Shown piece after piece: positions 12,183 through 22,134 of a stretch of DNA of 64,000 bases. The DNA is from Agapanthus africanus (taxonomy: Eukaryota > Streptophyta > Magnoliopsida > Asparagales > Amaryllidaceae), in NCBI GenBank assembly GCA_030015575.1, contig JASDDO010000024.1:43734114-43798113 (forward strand), read 5' to 3'. Positions within the stretch are counted from its first letter, which is position 1. Every line of letters starts with the position of its first letter. The notes beneath the pieces are model-generated. The model had not been told where the DNA came from. It made no database searches and saw nothing but the letters and a program-made list of their open reading frames with translations. The translations under genes and the position numbers were made by a program.

Positions 12183-12765
12183 TATAAGAACAGAGGGTGA
12201 AATGATTTAAGCTCTTTTGGATTTTGGAAATTGTTTTGCATTGAAAGAGGTACTTGAGGCTTGACTCAACAAATCACAGAACGCACAATCAATCCCTAGA
12301 ACTAGGGTCTCTTAGTTAAGGTCACTAGACCACTCCTAGACTTCCAAAGGATAAGTCGCAGGATCAATCCTCTACCACCTCTTTATCACTCTTATGGCCA
12401 GGTAAGTGCCAAGTAAGTGGTAGGTATCCGCTATACAAATCACCGAAATAGCGGGCCTAATTAAGTAACCACTTTTCTTAGTCACACTTGCCTAGATATC
12501 ACAAGAGAAATGCGGATAAGCGATAGATTACCCACGACCTTTCTCTGTCCTAATTGAGCGCGACGGTCCTTAAAGGCTTGGTCCAGATATTTTTTAATTA
12601 ATATAGGGTGAAAATATGCTCGTTTTGTGATTTGTGGGGCCTAGAAAGGGTGATGAAATCCCCACCTAATCTGGATTTGGGTTTATTTCCCCTTAATGTC
12701 CATTTTAAATATGCAAAACAAACCAAATCTAAAACACGGAAAAAGATTTTTAGCGACGATGTTTG
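12183..12765 (-). other. Athila-1 5' untranslated region, inner part
   Basis: Matches about 19720-20220 of Athila-2 in reverse, including the sequence around GATTAGGTGGGGATTTCATC and GACCGTCGCGCTCAATTAGG. No coding region seen. Confidence 0.75.
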
Positions 12766-14591
12766 CAAAAAACAACTACTGAGGCTTTTATCCCAAGTAT
12801 ATGGGGTAGGCTACATGAACCAACATGAGAATCACGCCGGGTCCAGCACATGAATCCTCCACCTCCACTCACTCCTATCGAACAATATGCTTTCATTGAG
12901 TCCTTTGGCAACCATATCGTTTTGTATCACCTCCATCCATGTTTTCTTCGGTCTCCCTTTTCCGCTTTTGCCATTGCCCATATCGAGAGTATCTCGAACC
13001 GGTGCTTCCATAGGTCTGCGTCCCACATGACCAAACCATCTTAGCCGGTTTTCCCGCATCTTCTCCTCCACAGGTGCTACACCAACTTTTGCATGAATAT
13101 CCTCATTTCGCACCTTATCTTTTCTAGAGTTACCGCACATCCAACGAAGCATGCGCATCTCCGCTACGTGCATCTTCTGTGTATGATGCTTCTTAGGAGC
13201 CCAGCATTCTGTACCATATAATAAGGCAGGCCGAATAGCGCTCCGATAAAACTTCCCTTTCAATTTTAACGGAAAGTTACGATCATACAAAATCCCTGTT
13301 GCACTCCTCCATTTCAACCAACCAGCTTGGATCCTTTGATTAACATCACTATCGTTCTCCTCATTCTTTTGGATGATGGAACCTAGATATCTAAACTGGT
13401 CGCTCGGTGATATCTTTTGCCCTTCTAATGTTATACCAATATGGTTTTGACTTCACTGGTTACTAAATTTGCAATGCATATATGCTGTCTTGGACCTGCT
13501 CAATCTGAATCCCCGAGATTCCAATGTTTGCCACCATAATTCCAATTTTGCATTAATCCCTGCTTTCGTCTCATTTACTAGAACAATATCATCAGCGAAT
13601 AGCATACACCAAGGTACCTCATCTTGGATAGTTCTAGTAAGCTCATCCATCACGATGGTAAACAGGAATGGACTTAATGCAGATCCTTGATGTAAACCAA
13701 TTGTAATCGGAAAATCACTCGTTAAGCCGCCGCAAGTTCTGACATTTTCCACTGCTCCATCGTACATATCCTTGATTATGTCAATATACTTGACGGGGAC
13801 CCCTTCTTCATCATTGTCCCCCATAATACCTCTCTAGGTACCTTGTTGTATGCTTTTTCTAAATCAATAAATATCATATTCAAATCTCTTCTCCTCTCTC
13901 GAAAACGCTCGACAAGTTGACAAAGCAAATGAATAGCCTCTGTCGTCGATCGTCCAGGCATGAACCCAAACTGGTTCTCTGTTATCTCAATATCCTTCCT
14001 TAGCCTGTGTTCAATCACTCTCTCCCAAAGTTTCATGGTGTGACACATAAGTTTTATTCCACGGTAGTTTGAGCAACTTTGAATGTCACCCTTGTTCTTG
14101 TAGATAGGTACAAGGATACTTTTCCTCCATTCATTTGGCATCTTTTTTGTCTGCCAAATCTTATTAAACAGATCTGTCAGCCATTTAACGCCTATTTCTC
14201 CTAAGCATCTCCAAATCTCGATAGGAATCCCGTCAGGACCAACCGCTTTTCTTAAACTCATTCTGTTCAAAGCTTCTTTAAGCTCAGGTAGTCTTATTTT
14301 ACGCAAGAAATCACGGTTTATATCTTGAGATTGAATGACAAGTCCATCCAAATTCTTAGTAAATCTCTCATTGAACAATTTGTCAAAATAATCTCTCCAT
14401 TTTTCCTTGATATCCTCATCTCGAACTAAAACCTTCTGATTTTCATTTTTGACACGCTTCACCGCACATAAGTCTCTAGTCTTCTTTTCCCGCATCCGAG
14501 CAATCCGGTATATATCATTTTCAGTTTCTTTAGTGTCTAATTTCTCGTACACCTCCTTGTAGACCTTAGATTTAGCTTCCCGAACAGCTTT
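12766..14591 (-). mobile_element. RTE-type LINE, 5'-truncated
   Basis: Non-LTR retrotransposon in the Athila-1 5' untranslated region, same strand as its host. Comparison with uninterrupted Athila-2 (19540-19730) gives the edges: Athila homology stops near 12765 and resumes at about 14592. Only the RT and C-terminal part remain; the endonuclease end is missing, as is usual for 5'-truncated LINE copies. The 3' end, in element sense, reads TGGGATAAAAGCCTCAG then a short GTTGTT-rich tail, matching the short simple-repeat tails of plant RTE elements rather than poly(A). I could not define a target duplication. Confidence 0.85.
12832..14591 (-). pseudogene. RTE LINE reverse transcriptase, 3' part
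   Basis: Would encode the RT that copies LINE RNA at a nicked target. From the truncated edge: DEDIKEKWRDYFDKLFNE linker, RT motifs including [56 protein letters not shown], the [13 protein letters not shown] motif and the catalytic [11 protein letters not shown]. The C-terminal region follows with YGTECWAPKK, RMLRWMCG and NRLRWFGHVGRRP, typical of plant RTE proteins, ending HVLDPA. A frameshift near 13800 separates the front of the RT from its FADD part, and a TGA at 13453-13455 interrupts just after it. The copy is dead. Confidence 0.9.
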
Positions 14592-14936
14592 ATTGGAGCT
14601 TTATAGGAAAGAGGAAGATATGAAGAAATTACCTGAGGATTTTGGGGGCCCGTCTCTACCAAAGCGCCGCGGTTCCGCCGCCAATAGCCCACTTCTGCCG
14701 CGGTTCCGCCGCACTATGGAGAGTTCTTTTGCTAAATTTTTTTTAGAGCACCCCTATGCTTCTCTAGGCTACGATGAAATTCTCTAACTCAATGTTTCGT
14801 TACTCCAGTTACTCCATATTCCCTTGCAAAACTCGTACAATAATCGTTAAATACACAAGATGCGGTTTTTTTTTTATTTTTATGGTATGAATTTTATAAG
14901 AAATCAACCCGACCAACAAGAAAAAAATTACAATCG
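14592..14936 (-). other. Athila-1 5' untranslated region, outer part
   Basis: Matches 19330-19700 of Athila-2 in reverse. Contains a GC-rich dyad cluster (CCGCGGTTCCGCCGC, twice, about 14668-14712) also present in Athila-2 at 19560-19612. No gene seen. Confidence 0.75.
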
Positions 14937-14956
14937 TTTCCTCGGCAACGGCGCCA
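14937..14956 (-). promoter_or_regulatory. Athila-1 primer-binding site
   Basis: In element sense TGGCGCCGTTGCCGAGGAAA, 2 nt inside the 5' LTR edge at 14959. This is the primer site typical of Athila elements. Confidence 0.88.
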
Positions 14957-14958
14957 TT

Positions 14959-15058
14959 TGTTTAATCTGTTTTAAAGAGTGTTGTAAATAAAGTAACCAC
15001 AATTAAGACGGTGTTGATAGTAGCTAGCCGTGATTAGTACAGGTCGTCCACAGGGAAA
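14959..15058 (-). repeat. Athila-1 5' LTR stub
   Basis: The first 100 bp (in plus coordinates) match the inner end of the other Athila LTRs, through GGTCGTCCACAGGGAAAC. At about 15059 the match ends abruptly and Tat 3' UTR sequence begins. About 1.4 kb of LTR is missing. Confidence 0.85.
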
Positions 15059-15500
15059 CCCACTTGCGAGATCCTCATGACTCGTAAGGAGAATTCCCCT
15101 TATGAGATTCTCACGGCTCATAAGATTCAAAATTCTTTGGCGACAGATTTAAACCTGTTTCCTAAGCATTGTGGCCCTACAGGCGGTCCAATATTGACCC
15201 TTGTATACAATCCGCATGCACGAATAAACATTTCCCCACCAAATTCCACCAATGGCGAGAAATATCCCCATATGGTGAACGACACTTGTAAGTCCTCTCA
15301 ACTTATAAGAAGAAAACAATCTTGCAAGATCTTTATTATTTACAAGAGAAAATATCACTTAGGAATCCCCATAATTCCTAAGGAGAAAATACGCCTACGA
15401 AATCCTCATGACTCGTAGGGAGAAATACCTTTATGAGACTCTTACGACTCATAAAGTTAAAAAGCCTTAGTCGACAGAATCCTAACCCTGTTTACTAAGC
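15059..15500 (+). repeat. Tat-A 3' UTR hairpin block 1
   Basis: Series of hairpins. Arms: 15063-15070/15081-15088 (8 bp, one G-U); 15099-15106/15117-15124 (8 perfect); 15285-15293/15301-15309 (9 bp, one G-U); 15358-15366/15374-15382 (9 perfect); 15394-15400/15413-15419 (7 perfect); 15429-15437/15448-15456 (9 perfect). Loops share the core CCTCATG, TCTCACG or CCTCTCA. Most hairpins are followed by a GGAGAAA-like linker. A block ending TTGTATACAATCC and AATAAACA (15175-15235) separates two clusters. Confidence 0.85.
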
Positions 15501-15520
15501 CACCTTTGTTCAAATCAACA

Positions 15521-15772
15521 AAGGCAAATGAAGATTCGCTTCTGGCAATATCCCAGTTGCAGCGATTCTGATGCCTAAAAATGCATCAAATTTCAAGTCC
15601 TCTCAAGGCAAATGATGATTCGCTACTGGCAATATCCCAGTTGTAGCGATATTGATGCCTAAACAGGAGTAAAATTCCAAGTCGTTTCACGGCAAATGAT
15701 GATTCACTCCTGGCAATATTCCAATCATAGCAATACCGATGCCAAGGTTGGTATTAGATTCCAAACTCGCAA
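15521..15772 (+). repeat. 84-bp tandem repeat, three copies
   Basis: Units start at 15521, 15605 and 15689 with GGCAAATGATGATTCGCT-like sequence followed by GGCAATATCCCAGTTG. The third copy is the most diverged. Lies in the Tat-A 3' UTR. Confidence 0.9.
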
Positions 15773-16189
15773 TAGAAACAGCAGCGAGTAGCAAAAAAAA
15801 TGCAAATAAAAACAGCCGAAATGATGGGGCAAATCGCAATAAAAATCAGCAAGTAAGAAAAAATATATGCATATAAAAACATCCGAAATGTTTGGGCAAC
15901 TCGCAATAAAAAGCAGTGAATAAAAATATAAAAATATCCGAAATGATTGGGCAATTGCGACTTTCGTGATATGAAAAGCTGAGAAGATAGAGTATCGCGA
16001 CAATACTAAAAATAAAATAAGATAAAATTTCCTCTGACCTGCAAGTATGTCAATATTGACACTTGTATAAGATTCATGGGCACAAATGAAAGAAAGGGAA
16101 CCATATTTTCCCACGAGGTTCCGTCAAAGGAAATGCCAGATCTTCACGGCAATATCTACAGTCTAGATATCATATCGACGTTCTTCTCA
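15773..16189 (+). other. Tat-A 3' UTR, non-repetitive part
   Basis: AT-rich, with three loose repeats of CCGAAATGATTGGGCAA-like sequence (about 15820-15955). No gene or recognisable element. Confidence 0.6.
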
Positions 16190-16965
16190 TTCTAACAGGA
16201 TGCAGATGCGAAGTCAACAAAAGCTCCAGGGAGCCAAATCAAAAAGGAGTGACGGAAAAATTCTAACTCCAGCTCGAAGTGCTTGTCATGCCATCAGGAT
16301 GCAGATGTGACGTCAACAAAGGTTCCAAGGAGCCAAATCAAAAAGGAGTGACGGTAAAATCCTAACTCCAGCCCGACGTGCTTCCCATGCCAGCAGAAGT
16401 AGACGCATCAAAGTCCCAAGGGTCAAACAAAAAAGGAGTAATGGCAAAATCCCAGCTCCAGCTCGGCATTTATTCTCGATACAGATGCGACGTCAACAAT
16501 GGTTCCAAGGAACCAAATCAAAAAGGAGTGACGGAAAAATTCTAACTCCAGCTCGACATGTTTCTCATACCAATAGGATGCAGATGCGACGTCGACAAAG
16601 GTTCTAAGGAGCCAAATTAAAAAGGAGCGACGGTAATATCCTAACTCCAGCTCGACGTGCTTCTCATGCAAGCAGGACGTAGATGCAATGTCATCAAAGA
16701 CCCAAAGGTCAAACAAAAAAAGGAGTAATGACGAAATCCCAGCTCCAGCTCGATGTTCCTTCTCGATGCCGATGCGACGTCAATAAAGGCTCTAAGGAGC
16801 CAAATCAAAAAGGAGTGACGGAAAAATCGTAAACTCCAGCTCGACGTGCTTCTCATGCCAGCAGGATGCAGATGCAACGTCAACAAAAGACCCAAGGGTC
16901 AAAGCAAAAATAGAGTCACAGCAAAATCCTAGCTCCAAGTCTTGACGGTTCATATACAACCCAGA
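16190..16965 (+). repeat. Satellite-like array with higher-order structure in Tat-A 3' UTR
   Basis: Monomers of about 99 bp carry GGATGCAGATGCGACGTCAA, then GGAGCCAAATCAAAAAGGAG and CTAACTCCAGCTCGACGTG. Starts near 16199, 16298, 16396, 16478, 16577, 16676, 16765 and 16865. The third monomer type is shorter (82-89 bp) and reads GGGTCAAACAAAAAAGGAG, so the array repeats every ~280-288 bp as a three-monomer unit. Minus-strand reading frames here are repeat artefacts. Confidence 0.88.
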
Positions 16966-17540
16966 AACTATCTCGACGTTTCATCTCATTTTAGCAGGAT
17001 GCGGACGTGACTATCAAATGAAATTAGAGCAATAGCATATTCCGAGCTCTGGACATCAATTGCAATACATACAGCATAGAGGTCCTACAGATGTCTATCC
17101 TACTTCAGCAAAGAAATAGCACGATATCGTCAAAACAAAAATGAAGCGACGACATATTCCTAACTTCGGGTCCCGACGGCAACTCATATAAAGCCTAAAA
17201 GACTATCGGAGATCATCCCACACTAGAGCGGAGTGGTTATGACTCATCGGGGTTCCAAATTGAGCCTAACCTCATGTAAAAAGCGTTATGGAAAATTCCT
17301 AACGCTTTCTCTTCCAACGGTAATATGACCTAATAAGATTACTTGAAGACGCTTTGTCTAGCCTCAGATGGGATCAGAGACACGACAATCATGGGGTTAC
17401 TCGAAAAGCAGCTTAAAGACCGCATATCAAGGAATATATCAGTCAATGCGACGGTACCACGGACTAAAACCCTATTACCACAAACCTAATGGACCCATGT
17501 CGTAAAGAATAGGGGTTATCTATATTTTACGTTAGGATAC
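16966..17540 (+). other. Tat-A 3' UTR, diverged repeat region
   Basis: Faint continuation of the satellite array (TTAGCAGGATGCGGACGTGA near 16993), then unique sequence. No coding region seen. Confidence 0.6.
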
Positions 17541-17798
17541 ACCTGTGAGATCCTCTCGACTCATCTCGACTCGTAGGGAGAAACATCTTTATGAAACCCT
17601 CTCAGCTCATGAAGGTGAAAAGACTTAGGTGACGGCGATATCAACCTGTTTTCTAAGCATCGTTGCCCTACAGGTTGGTCCAAACTGACTCTTGTATACT
17701 ATCTAAGGGAAACATTCTCCAAAGTCACATACCGGTGAGGAGGAAAAACCACTTGCGAGTCCTCTCGACTCGTAGGGAGAAAATTCTCTTGTGAGATC
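17541..17798 (+). repeat. Tat-A 3' UTR hairpin block 2, cut by Athila-2
   Basis: Hairpins include 17587-17594/17107-offset equivalent 17607-17614 (8 bp, one U-G) and 17752-17760/17768-17776 (9 bp, two wobbles). A TTGTATAC-containing spacer lies between. The next hairpin (CTTGTGAGATC) is cut at 17798 by Athila-2; its downstream flank resumes at 26317 as AGACC. Confidence 0.8.
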
Positions 17799-19302
17799 TG
17801 ATTAGTCTGAAATATTGCATATTTGAATGATTATTTTGCCCACTATTGTTAAGTTCTAAAAGGTGTTTATTGTAATTATAGAACATATGAGGGTTTATGT
17901 GTGAAAAGTTTATTATCATATGTTTCTACATTATAATTAACATAATGTGGGAAAATACATGCATATAATATTTATATGAAATATAGTAATTAAAATATGC
18001 ATATCATATCAAATATTTCTAATCAATATTATTAAAATATTGTATCATACAAATGGTTAGGATAATATCTCAAAATAATAACAAATATTACTAATACTAT
18101 GACTTGAGTTATTGTGCAGATATTAGCTCAGATCTGAAGATCAAAATATCCGAGATGTCGGAATCAAATCTGCCGAAATATTGAGGGAAAATATAATATC
18201 TAGCAACGGCAGAAACTCAGAGTAAGATTTCCAAAATCCAGACATCAAAGATGCCAACAGAAGACTTCACAAAAAATCCCAGAACTTGATCTTACCAAAG
18301 AGCCGCGATTGGACGGCCAAACCCCATGATATGGGCGGATCCGCAGCCTCCTTATGGCCGTAGGATTTGGTATTTTTTTGGCGTGATCTTATCAGCATAT
18401 CCTAATATCTGGCAACTAGGGTTCCTAGTTTCTGTGTCTATTTAAGGGACCGAGAGCTTCACTTTGAAAACCATCAAACCGAAGAGATCAAGAGGTCCAA
18501 GACGATCCACGCATCCGAGTTGTTCATCAGTTGTTCATCTACTTCCAACAAGATCGAGAGTAAAAACTAGGGTTCATGTACTCTACTTTAAAAGGATTTG
18601 TACATGATATAGTTGATTAATAAAGGTAGAGTTTTTATTAGTCTTTTCGCAATTAATTTCTGCAGTTACTTTCTGCACTTAATTTCTGCATCTTACATTA
18701 TGATCCCATTCTTCATCCTTCCTTCTCCAACCATGCCTGAATAATTCCTAACTTGCTAGGGTTCGTAGGCTAGGGTAGATCAATGGATGATAACATATTT
18801 TAACTTCTTTTATACATTTTAAAATTTATAAATTTTAGCAAAATAAATTTTAACATTCTTATCGGGCGCGCTACCAATTTATTGATAGTCTCGACCACGA
18901 TTTGAGATTAGATTAACACTTATTTTGTTAGGGGATAGACATGAATAGAGATCAAGGGTTAAGAGTGGGGAAACCCTAGTTTCTTCCGAAAAAACCTTAA
19001 TCTATATTCATCACTATCGATCTAGTTTTAAACTATTAAAAGATAAAAGAAGTCATTTTTAATTAGTCATCCATTACTACTAAGTCATATGAACGCTACA
19101 AGCCTCTTATTCATAAATTTTACATCCGTATCAAAATAGATCTACAACCAATCAACCCATCTTTCAATCGACTCGTCTAAAGAAAGAAAAATATTCACGT
19201 TTCCCTGCGGACGACACGTACTCATCGCGGCTAGCTACTAGCGACACCGTCCTGATTGCGGTTACTTTATTTACGACACTACTCTCTTTTAAAAACACAA
19301 CA
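17799..19302 (+). repeat. Athila-2 5' LTR
   Basis: 1,504 bp, TGATTAGTCTGAAATA ... ACACAACA. Likely TATA box TATTTAAG at 18439-18446, followed by a plausible transcription start region. Contains a GC-rich dyad segment around 18300-18360. It is a close match to the 3' LTR over its whole length. Confidence 0.92.
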
Positions 19303-19308
19303 ACTAAA

Positions 19309-19328
19309 TGGCGTTGTTTCCGGGGAGA
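19309..19328 (+). promoter_or_regulatory. Athila-2 primer-binding site
   Basis: TGGCGTTGTTTCCGGGGAGA, 6 nt after the LTR. It corresponds to the Athila site TGGCGCCGTTGCCGGGGA with a few changes. Confidence 0.82.
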
Positions 19329-20415
19329 CGGTCATAATTTTTTTCTTCTTCCTATTCCTGTTGAATTCTTATAAAATCCAACAAATATATTATATACGAG
19401 AACCAAAATCACATATTGTGTATTTAAAGACTAGTGTGTGAATTTTGCAAGATAATCTGGAGTCACTGGAGAGAGGGAAAAGAGATTCAGAGACTTTCAT
19501 CGTTGCCCAGAAGATAATATGAGGGCACTGGAAAAAAAATTAGCAGAAGAACCCTCAAAAGTGCAGCGGAACCGCGGCGGAAATACGCTTTTTGCGGCGG
19601 AACCGTGGCAAAGTGGAAGAGTTGCTTTCCCAAAATCCTCTGGTATCTTTCTTTGATCTTCCTCTCTCCTCTAAGATCCAATAATCTGATTTTTCTGCAG
19701 GATTCTTTGCAAAAAGCACCGCTCAAAAATCCTTTTGCGTGTTTTGATATTGGTTTGTTTGTGCATATCTTAACCAGACATGAGGGGCAATAACCCAAAT
19801 CCAGATTAGGTGGGGATTTCATCACCCTTCCTAGGCCCTACAAATCACAAAACGAGCATGCTTTCACTCTGCATTAATTAAAAAATATCTAGACCAAGCC
19901 TCTAAAGACTGTCGCGCTCAATTAGGACAGAGGAGGGCCGTAGGTATTCTAGAGCTTATCCGCATTTCTCTTGTGGTGTCTAGGAAAGTGTGACTAAAAA
20001 AAGTGGTTATTTAATTAGACCCGCTATTTTTGGTGATTCGTATAGCGGATACCTCCCACTTACCTGGCACTTACCAGACCACAAGAGCGATAAAGAGGTG
20101 GTAGAAGATTGATCCCGCGACTTGTCTTTTGGAAGTCTAGGAGCGGTCTAGTGACTTGACCTAGGTGACCCTAGTTCCATGGATTGGTTTTGCATTTTTG
20201 TGATTTATGGAGTCAAGCCTCACGTCCGAATTTTTCAAAACAAACTTTTTCTTAAAATCGTTCTCACACACGCTGCCACGTGCACTAAACCCGCTTAGTG
20301 TATGATCGGCTGGACACGGGATTATAGTACCCGTCTTGTCCGCGTTTATGTTATCGACTCCGAAATCGGTACTTCTTCATCTTTTATTCCCCCTCCACTC
20401 AACACATCTCCCTAA
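19329..20415 (+). other. Athila-2 5' untranslated region
   Basis: Long leader between primer site and gag, matching Athila-1 12183-12765 and 14592-14936. Contains GCGGAACCGCGGCGG-type dyads at 19565-19612. No gene seen. Confidence 0.75.
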
Positions 20416-22134
20416 ATGAGCGGATCTCCATCGGGATTTCACGATACCACCCTGCCACCATCCGTAGGTGTGCATAATCCACCGCGCATCTCTCTCCAAG
20501 AAAGATGCTACCCTGTACGTAGACCCCTTCCTACTTGTTTGTCTATTCCACCGGCCAATGGGGATAATTTCGAAATTAAACCCCACTTCATCAACTTGTT
20601 GCCCAAATTTTACGGCCTTGAATCCGAAGACGCATACATTTTCATAACCAAATTCGAGAACGTATGTGCAATGATGGGCACAACCAAACTTTCAGGGGAT
20701 ACTATGCGATTACATTTTCTCCCTTTTACCTTGTGCGACCTAGCAGAAAAATGGCTTTATAGCACTGCCACACATTCTATCGCCAAATGGGACAAATTCG
20801 TTATAGCATTCCTTAAGAAATTTTATCTCAATCACAAAACCGTCCATGTTTGAAGCGAGATTAACCAGTTTACCCAACTTCCCAACGAACCATTCTGGAA
20901 ATGCTTTGAGCGGTTTAAGGATCTTCTTCAATAATTCACCTATCACGGAATTGATAGATGGCAACTTTGTCGAATTATATATGAGGGTGTTAATCCTGCC
21001 ACGAAACAGATGCTTGAAACCATTTGTCAAAGACAATTCATGTCAAAAGGCGATGGCGAAACTTGGCAATTCCTAGAAGATCTCGCCGAACAAACCTTAC
21101 AGTGGGAAAGTATTAGATCAACTTCATCTTGGGCAGGTATTCATCAGCTTGATATTTTCATCGCAGCAAAAGCCGAAATGGCCGTGATGCAAAAGAAACT
21201 CGACGCTATCGAAAACAAATTCTCATCGGCCTCCCTAAACAAAGTTACGCTCCTAAAAACCGTGTGTGGTTGCTGTTCTGACCTATCACACTTAACGGAA
21301 GAATATCCTTTGAATCCTCCGTTTCAAGGTCAAGAACAAACTAATGCTGCTTTTCAGCAATGACCTAGAAACGATCCTTATTCTTCCACATACAATCAGG
21401 GATGGAGGAATAATCCTAATTTTTCTTGGAACCAAAACCAAACTCAAAATCAAAACCAATTCCCAAGCAACTATCAAAGGCCTCCCGCACAGCAACAGTA
21501 GCCACCACAACAAAATCAGCACCCCATTCAACCGTAATCTTTTCCAAACCCGGACAACGACTTTGATCCTTATAATAATATTTCAACGGCCGGTACTGAT
21601 AAAACCTCTGCGCTCGAATGTAACTTAGAAACATTCATTAAACAATCCGCGCAAACGACGGCTAATTTAACGTCTTCTATCCAAACATTAGTGTAACACA
21701 TTGCTTCCCCCAGTGAAAGTATAAAATCGATAGAAACAGAACTTGCACAGTTAAATGTCGTGATGAGAGAGAGAGAGAAAGATAGACTTCTATCTCAACC
21801 TCTACCAAATCCCGGTCACTCACAAAGCGTGAATATCATCCTTCAAAATCATAATGTGAGTGTCATAACCACGTTGAGATCGAGAAGAGTGCTAAACAAC
21901 AATGTTGGTAAACAAGTTGTTGAGGATGAATTAGAAGAAACCCCGGCTACTACTTCTAATCCTACTTCGTCTAGTCCACTATCTTCTTCCGAGTCTATTC
22001 TCCGTTTCCCACTAGGTTCGAACCCGCATCCCACTTCCTTGAAGGAATTACCATACAACCATCCCAAATCCAATTTTGGGATCCATTCCATCCTCACAAA
22101 CTTCTCCTCAAAAGTTGGACCCAACCCTTATTGA
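20416..22134 (+). pseudogene. Athila-2 gag
   Basis: Encodes the Athila Gag particle protein. From ATG 20416 the frame shows the gag fold (FINLLPKFYGLESEDAYIFI, LRLHFLPFTLCDLAEKW-like region, KWDKFVIAFLKKFY) and continues in the same frame through CKRF-like ERFKDLLQ, the conserved WESI segment, and a damaged zinc knuckle CGCCSDLSHLTEEY, where the last Cys is Tyr. A Gln/Asn/Pro-rich region follows. Stops interrupt at 20851-20853, about 20929, 21361-21363 and further points to about 21695, but the frame is kept to 22134; a frameshift near 22120 then leads into protease. Inactive by stops rather than deletions. Confidence 0.85.

Larger units (their letters stand above)
7224..15058 (-). mobile_element. 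Athila-1: non-autonomous Athila-like LTR retrotransposon
   Basis: Minus-strand element in Tat-A. Seen in element order (right to left): stub of the 5' LTR (14959-15058), primer site (14937-14956), 5' untranslated region carrying a LINE (12766-14591), a long orphan reading frame (12182-10043), 3' untranslated region, polypurine tract (8747-8762) and a complete 3' LTR (8746-7224). LTRs, untranslated regions and primer site match Athila-2 in reverse orientation. No gag, protease, RT or integrase is recognisable, so it could only have moved using proteins from another element. The 5' LTR is cut off after about 100 bp, where Tat 3' UTR sequence begins, so no target duplication can be checked. Confidence 0.82.

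Noticed and set aside
15059..15500. Regularly spaced short repeats resembling a CRISPR array
   Set aside because: Plant nuclear context, no constant repeat with unique spacers, and the units are hairpins with changing stems inside a retrotransposon UTR.
16423..16895. Minus-strand reading frames with repeated HVELELGF-like peptides
   Set aside because: Generated by the ~99-bp satellite-like array; no start context or conservation.
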